A stretch of DNA of 64,000 bases, from assembly GCA_004297545.1 (NCBI GenBank), contig SCTB01000118.1:1-64000 (forward strand). The letters run 5' to 3'. This document shows positions 62,518 to 64,000 of the stretch, in pieces. How positions within the stretch are numbered: position 1 is the first letter of the stretch; each line of letters begins with the position of its first letter. A program made the position numbers and the translations under genes. The notes beneath the pieces are model-generated. The model saw only the letters and a program-made list of their open reading frames with translations, was not told where the DNA came from and did no database searches. The DNA is from Alphaproteobacteria bacterium. Lineage in GTDB: Bacteria > Pseudomonadota > Alphaproteobacteria > Micavibrionales > UBA2020.

Positions 62518-63501
62518 ATGACCCCCCTTCCCCCGCTTACCGTCGAAGTCACCCGCGGGCCCGCCGTGGAAAGCAGCCATCTTGTCCATGCCGTGGTGAT
62601 GGACGGAAACGGGAAAATCAAAGCCGCCTATGGCAATGCAAAGCGCCTGACCTATCCGCGCTCTTCCCTCAAGCCGCTGCAGGCGATTGCGCTGGTGGAG
62701 TCGGGCGCGGCGGATGCCTTTAAATTCTCCGATGCCGAAGTCGCGCTTGCCTGCGCCTCCCACAGCGGAGAGGAGATTCACACGACAGCCGTGGCCGCCC
62801 TGCTGAAGCGCATCGACTGCACCGAGAACGATCTTGAATGCGGTGCGCATCCGCCTATCGCGGCGCCCTGCGCGCCTTCCGCCGTGCTGTGCAACAACTG
62901 CTCAGGAAAGCATACGGGGATGCTGACGCTGGGGAGGTTCCTGAAAATTCCGGTCAAGGATTACACAAACCCGACTCACGGCATACAGCAGAAGATTTTG
63001 GGCGCGATTTCAGAAATGTGCGGCAATAACATTACGCCCGCCATCTGCGGCGTCGACGGCTGCTCCGCGCCCAATCCCGGCATGCCGCTGGAAGACCTTG
63101 CGCGCGGCCTGGCGCGCCTGATGAACCCTTCGTCCTTCAGCGATGCACGCCAGAAAGCCTGCCGCCGCATCGTCCGCGCCATGTCTGAAAATCCGGATTA
63201 CGTGGCCGGCACCGGGCGCATCGACACGGTCCTGATGCGCGCGGCGGGAGGAAAGATAATGTCCAAGGGCGGCGCGGAGGCCGTGAACATCGCCGTCATC
63301 CCCGAAAAAGACACCGTCGTCGCCCTGAAAGCCGAAGACGGCAACCACCGCGCCTCGCAGGCGGCGCTGGCGGGATTACTGAAGATGCATGACCTTACGA
63401 CCCCGGACGTGCTCGAAGCCGTCCAGCCCGTCGCCTTCCCCGTGCTCAAGAACCTGCGCAACATCGAGGTGGGGGTGGTGAGGATGGGGAAGACACCGTG
63501 A
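62518..63501 (+). CDS. L-asparaginase, type II of the Rhizobium etli family
   Basis: The 327-residue protein belongs to the Asparaginase_II family (PF06089), unrelated to E. coli AnsA/B. It has YPRSSLKPLQAIALVESGAA, with the Ser-x-x-Lys catalytic pair, CASHSGEEIH, and NCSGKHTGMLTLG with the conserved Lys. GCSAPNPGMPLEDLARGLAR is also family-specific. It converts L-Asn to Asp and ammonia. The ATG at 62518 follows TAAGGAA. The stop codon overlaps the GTG of tag (GTGA). Confidence 0.93.
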   Translation: MTPLPPLTVEVTRGPAVESSHLVHAVVMDGNGKIKAAYGNAKRLTYPRSSLKPLQAIALVESGAADAFKFSDAEVALACASHSGEEIHTTAVAALLKRIDCTENDLECGAHPPIAAPCAPSAVLCNNCSGKHTGMLTLGRFLKIPVKDYTNPTHGIQQKILGAISEMCGNNITPAICGVDGCSAPNPGMPLEDLARGLARLMNPSSFSDARQKACRRIVRAMSENPDYVAGTGRIDTVLMRAAGGKIMSKGGAEAVNIAVIPEKDTVVALKAEDGNHRASQAALAGLLKMHDLTTPDVLEAVQPVAFPVLKNLRNIEVGVVRMGKTP

Positions 63502-64000
63502 CCAAAACCAAAACCCGCTGCGGCTGGGTCGGAACCGGCAAGCCGTTTTACGAGCATTATCACGATACCGAATGGGGCGTGCCGGTGCATGATGACGGCA
63601 AGCACTTCGAATTTCTGGTGCTGGAAGGCGCGCAGGCGGGATTGAGCTGGGAGACGATATTGAAGCGCCGCGAAGGATACCGCAAGGCCTTCTGCGGCTT
63701 CGACCCGAAGAAGGTCGCTAAGCTGACCGACGCGCAGCTGGAGAAAATTCTGAAAGACACCGGCATCATCCGCAACCGGCTCAAGGTTTTCAGCGCGCGC
63801 AAGAACGCCCGCGCGTTTCTGGAGATACAAAAGGAGTTCGGATCGTTCGACGCCTATATCTGGCGCTTCGTCGGCGGAAAGCCAAAGATAAATTCGCCGA
63901 AGACCCTGAAGGACATCCCGCCCCGCTCGGCGGAATCGGACGCCCTGTCAAAGGACCTGAAGAAACGCGGCATGAGTTTCGTGGGCTCCACCATCATCTA
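63498..64000 (+). CDS. tag: DNA-3-methyladenine glycosylase I (3' end cut by window edge)
   Basis: Tag removes 3-methyladenine from alkylated DNA. The GTG at 63498 opens MTKTKTRCGWVGTGKPFYEH followed by YHDTEWGVPVHDD, with the zinc Cys and His and the HhH-type glycosylase fold. Then FEFLVLEGAQAGLSWETIL and GFDPKKVAKL are typical. Reading continues open to 64000 with KRGMSFVGSTIIY, so the C-terminal HxxxC zinc end is outside. It overlaps the asparaginase gene by 4 nt. Confidence 0.95.
   Translation, partial: MTKTKTRCGWVGTGKPFYEHYHDTEWGVPVHDDGKHFEFLVLEGAQAGLSWETILKRREGYRKAFCGFDPKKVAKLTDAQLEKILKDTGIIRNRLKVFSARKNARAFLEIQKEFGSFDAYIWRFVGGKPKINSPKTLKDIPPRSAESDALSKDLKKRGMSFVGSTII

Overview
The window is a dense, GC-rich bacterial chromosome segment, about 90 % coding. 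It is most likely from an alphaproteobacterium. The evidence is the ETF-ubiquinone oxidoreductase, the LDH-like malate dehydrogenase, a histidinol-phosphatase of the inositol-monophosphatase type, a TPR gene upstream of ispE, a PodJ-like Sel1/peptidoglycan-binding protein, a selD-mnmH pair, and tails containing an AGNDN motif. Small orphan proteins and intergenic palindromic repeats suggest a little-sampled lineage, perhaps near Rhodospirillales or Micavibrionales; that placement is an inference. No insertion sequence, prophage, CRISPR array or rRNA was seen. There is one tRNA, tRNA-Gln(UUG).

Region 1 (1-9.2 kb): the end-truncated alaS; hisN flanked by inverted repeats; an AT-rich membrane-protein gene; several small orphan genes separated by copies of two or three dispersed palindromic repeat families; and a sensor kinase with an ethylene-receptor-type membrane domain plus a FixL-like PAS domain. 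Region 2 (9.2-19.6 kb): a lytic transglycosylase, a cysteine-free family-4-like uracil-DNA glycosylase, a 1001-residue Sel1/ankyrin/double CbxX-type AAA+ protein, ETF-QO, a cytochrome P450 and an alpha/beta hydrolase.

Region 3 (19.9-34 kb): a TPR lipoprotein, two small secreted cysteine-containing proteins, ispE, the PodJ-like protein, tRNA-Gln, a GIY-YIG protein, an M20-like protein with an altered metal site, an HU-like protein, pta/ptb-ackA, and an mdh-selD-mnmH operon. Region 4 (34-47 kb): a VWA plus triple-repeat secreted protein in an operon with a secreted orphan and a class V aminotransferase; a SIS isomerase; a PIG-L deacetylase; a two-TM orphan; dusB; and a large class A penicillin-binding protein.

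Region 5 (46.6-51.7 kb): a GNAT gene, then an HxlR regulator divergent from an azoreductase/quinone reductase/extradiol dioxygenase operon that looks like a quinone or aromatic detoxification unit, DUF2061, and an ArsR-SRPBCC pair with a 30-bp perfect palindrome beside the start codon. Region 6 (51.9-62.4 kb): an accessory-looking set made of an M15 peptidase and a distant paralogue that has lost its zinc ligands, a VWA protein, a divergent PurA-family enzyme, a lipoprotein esterase, a glucosidase/debranching enzyme, a cytosolic HETWH metallopeptidase candidate, and a membrane NUDIX protein. The window ends with a Rhizobium-etli-type L-asparaginase and the 5' part of tag.

Many start codons were reset from the longest reading frame using ribosome binding sites. 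Several gene pairs converge with 0-7 nt between stop codons and no visible terminator.
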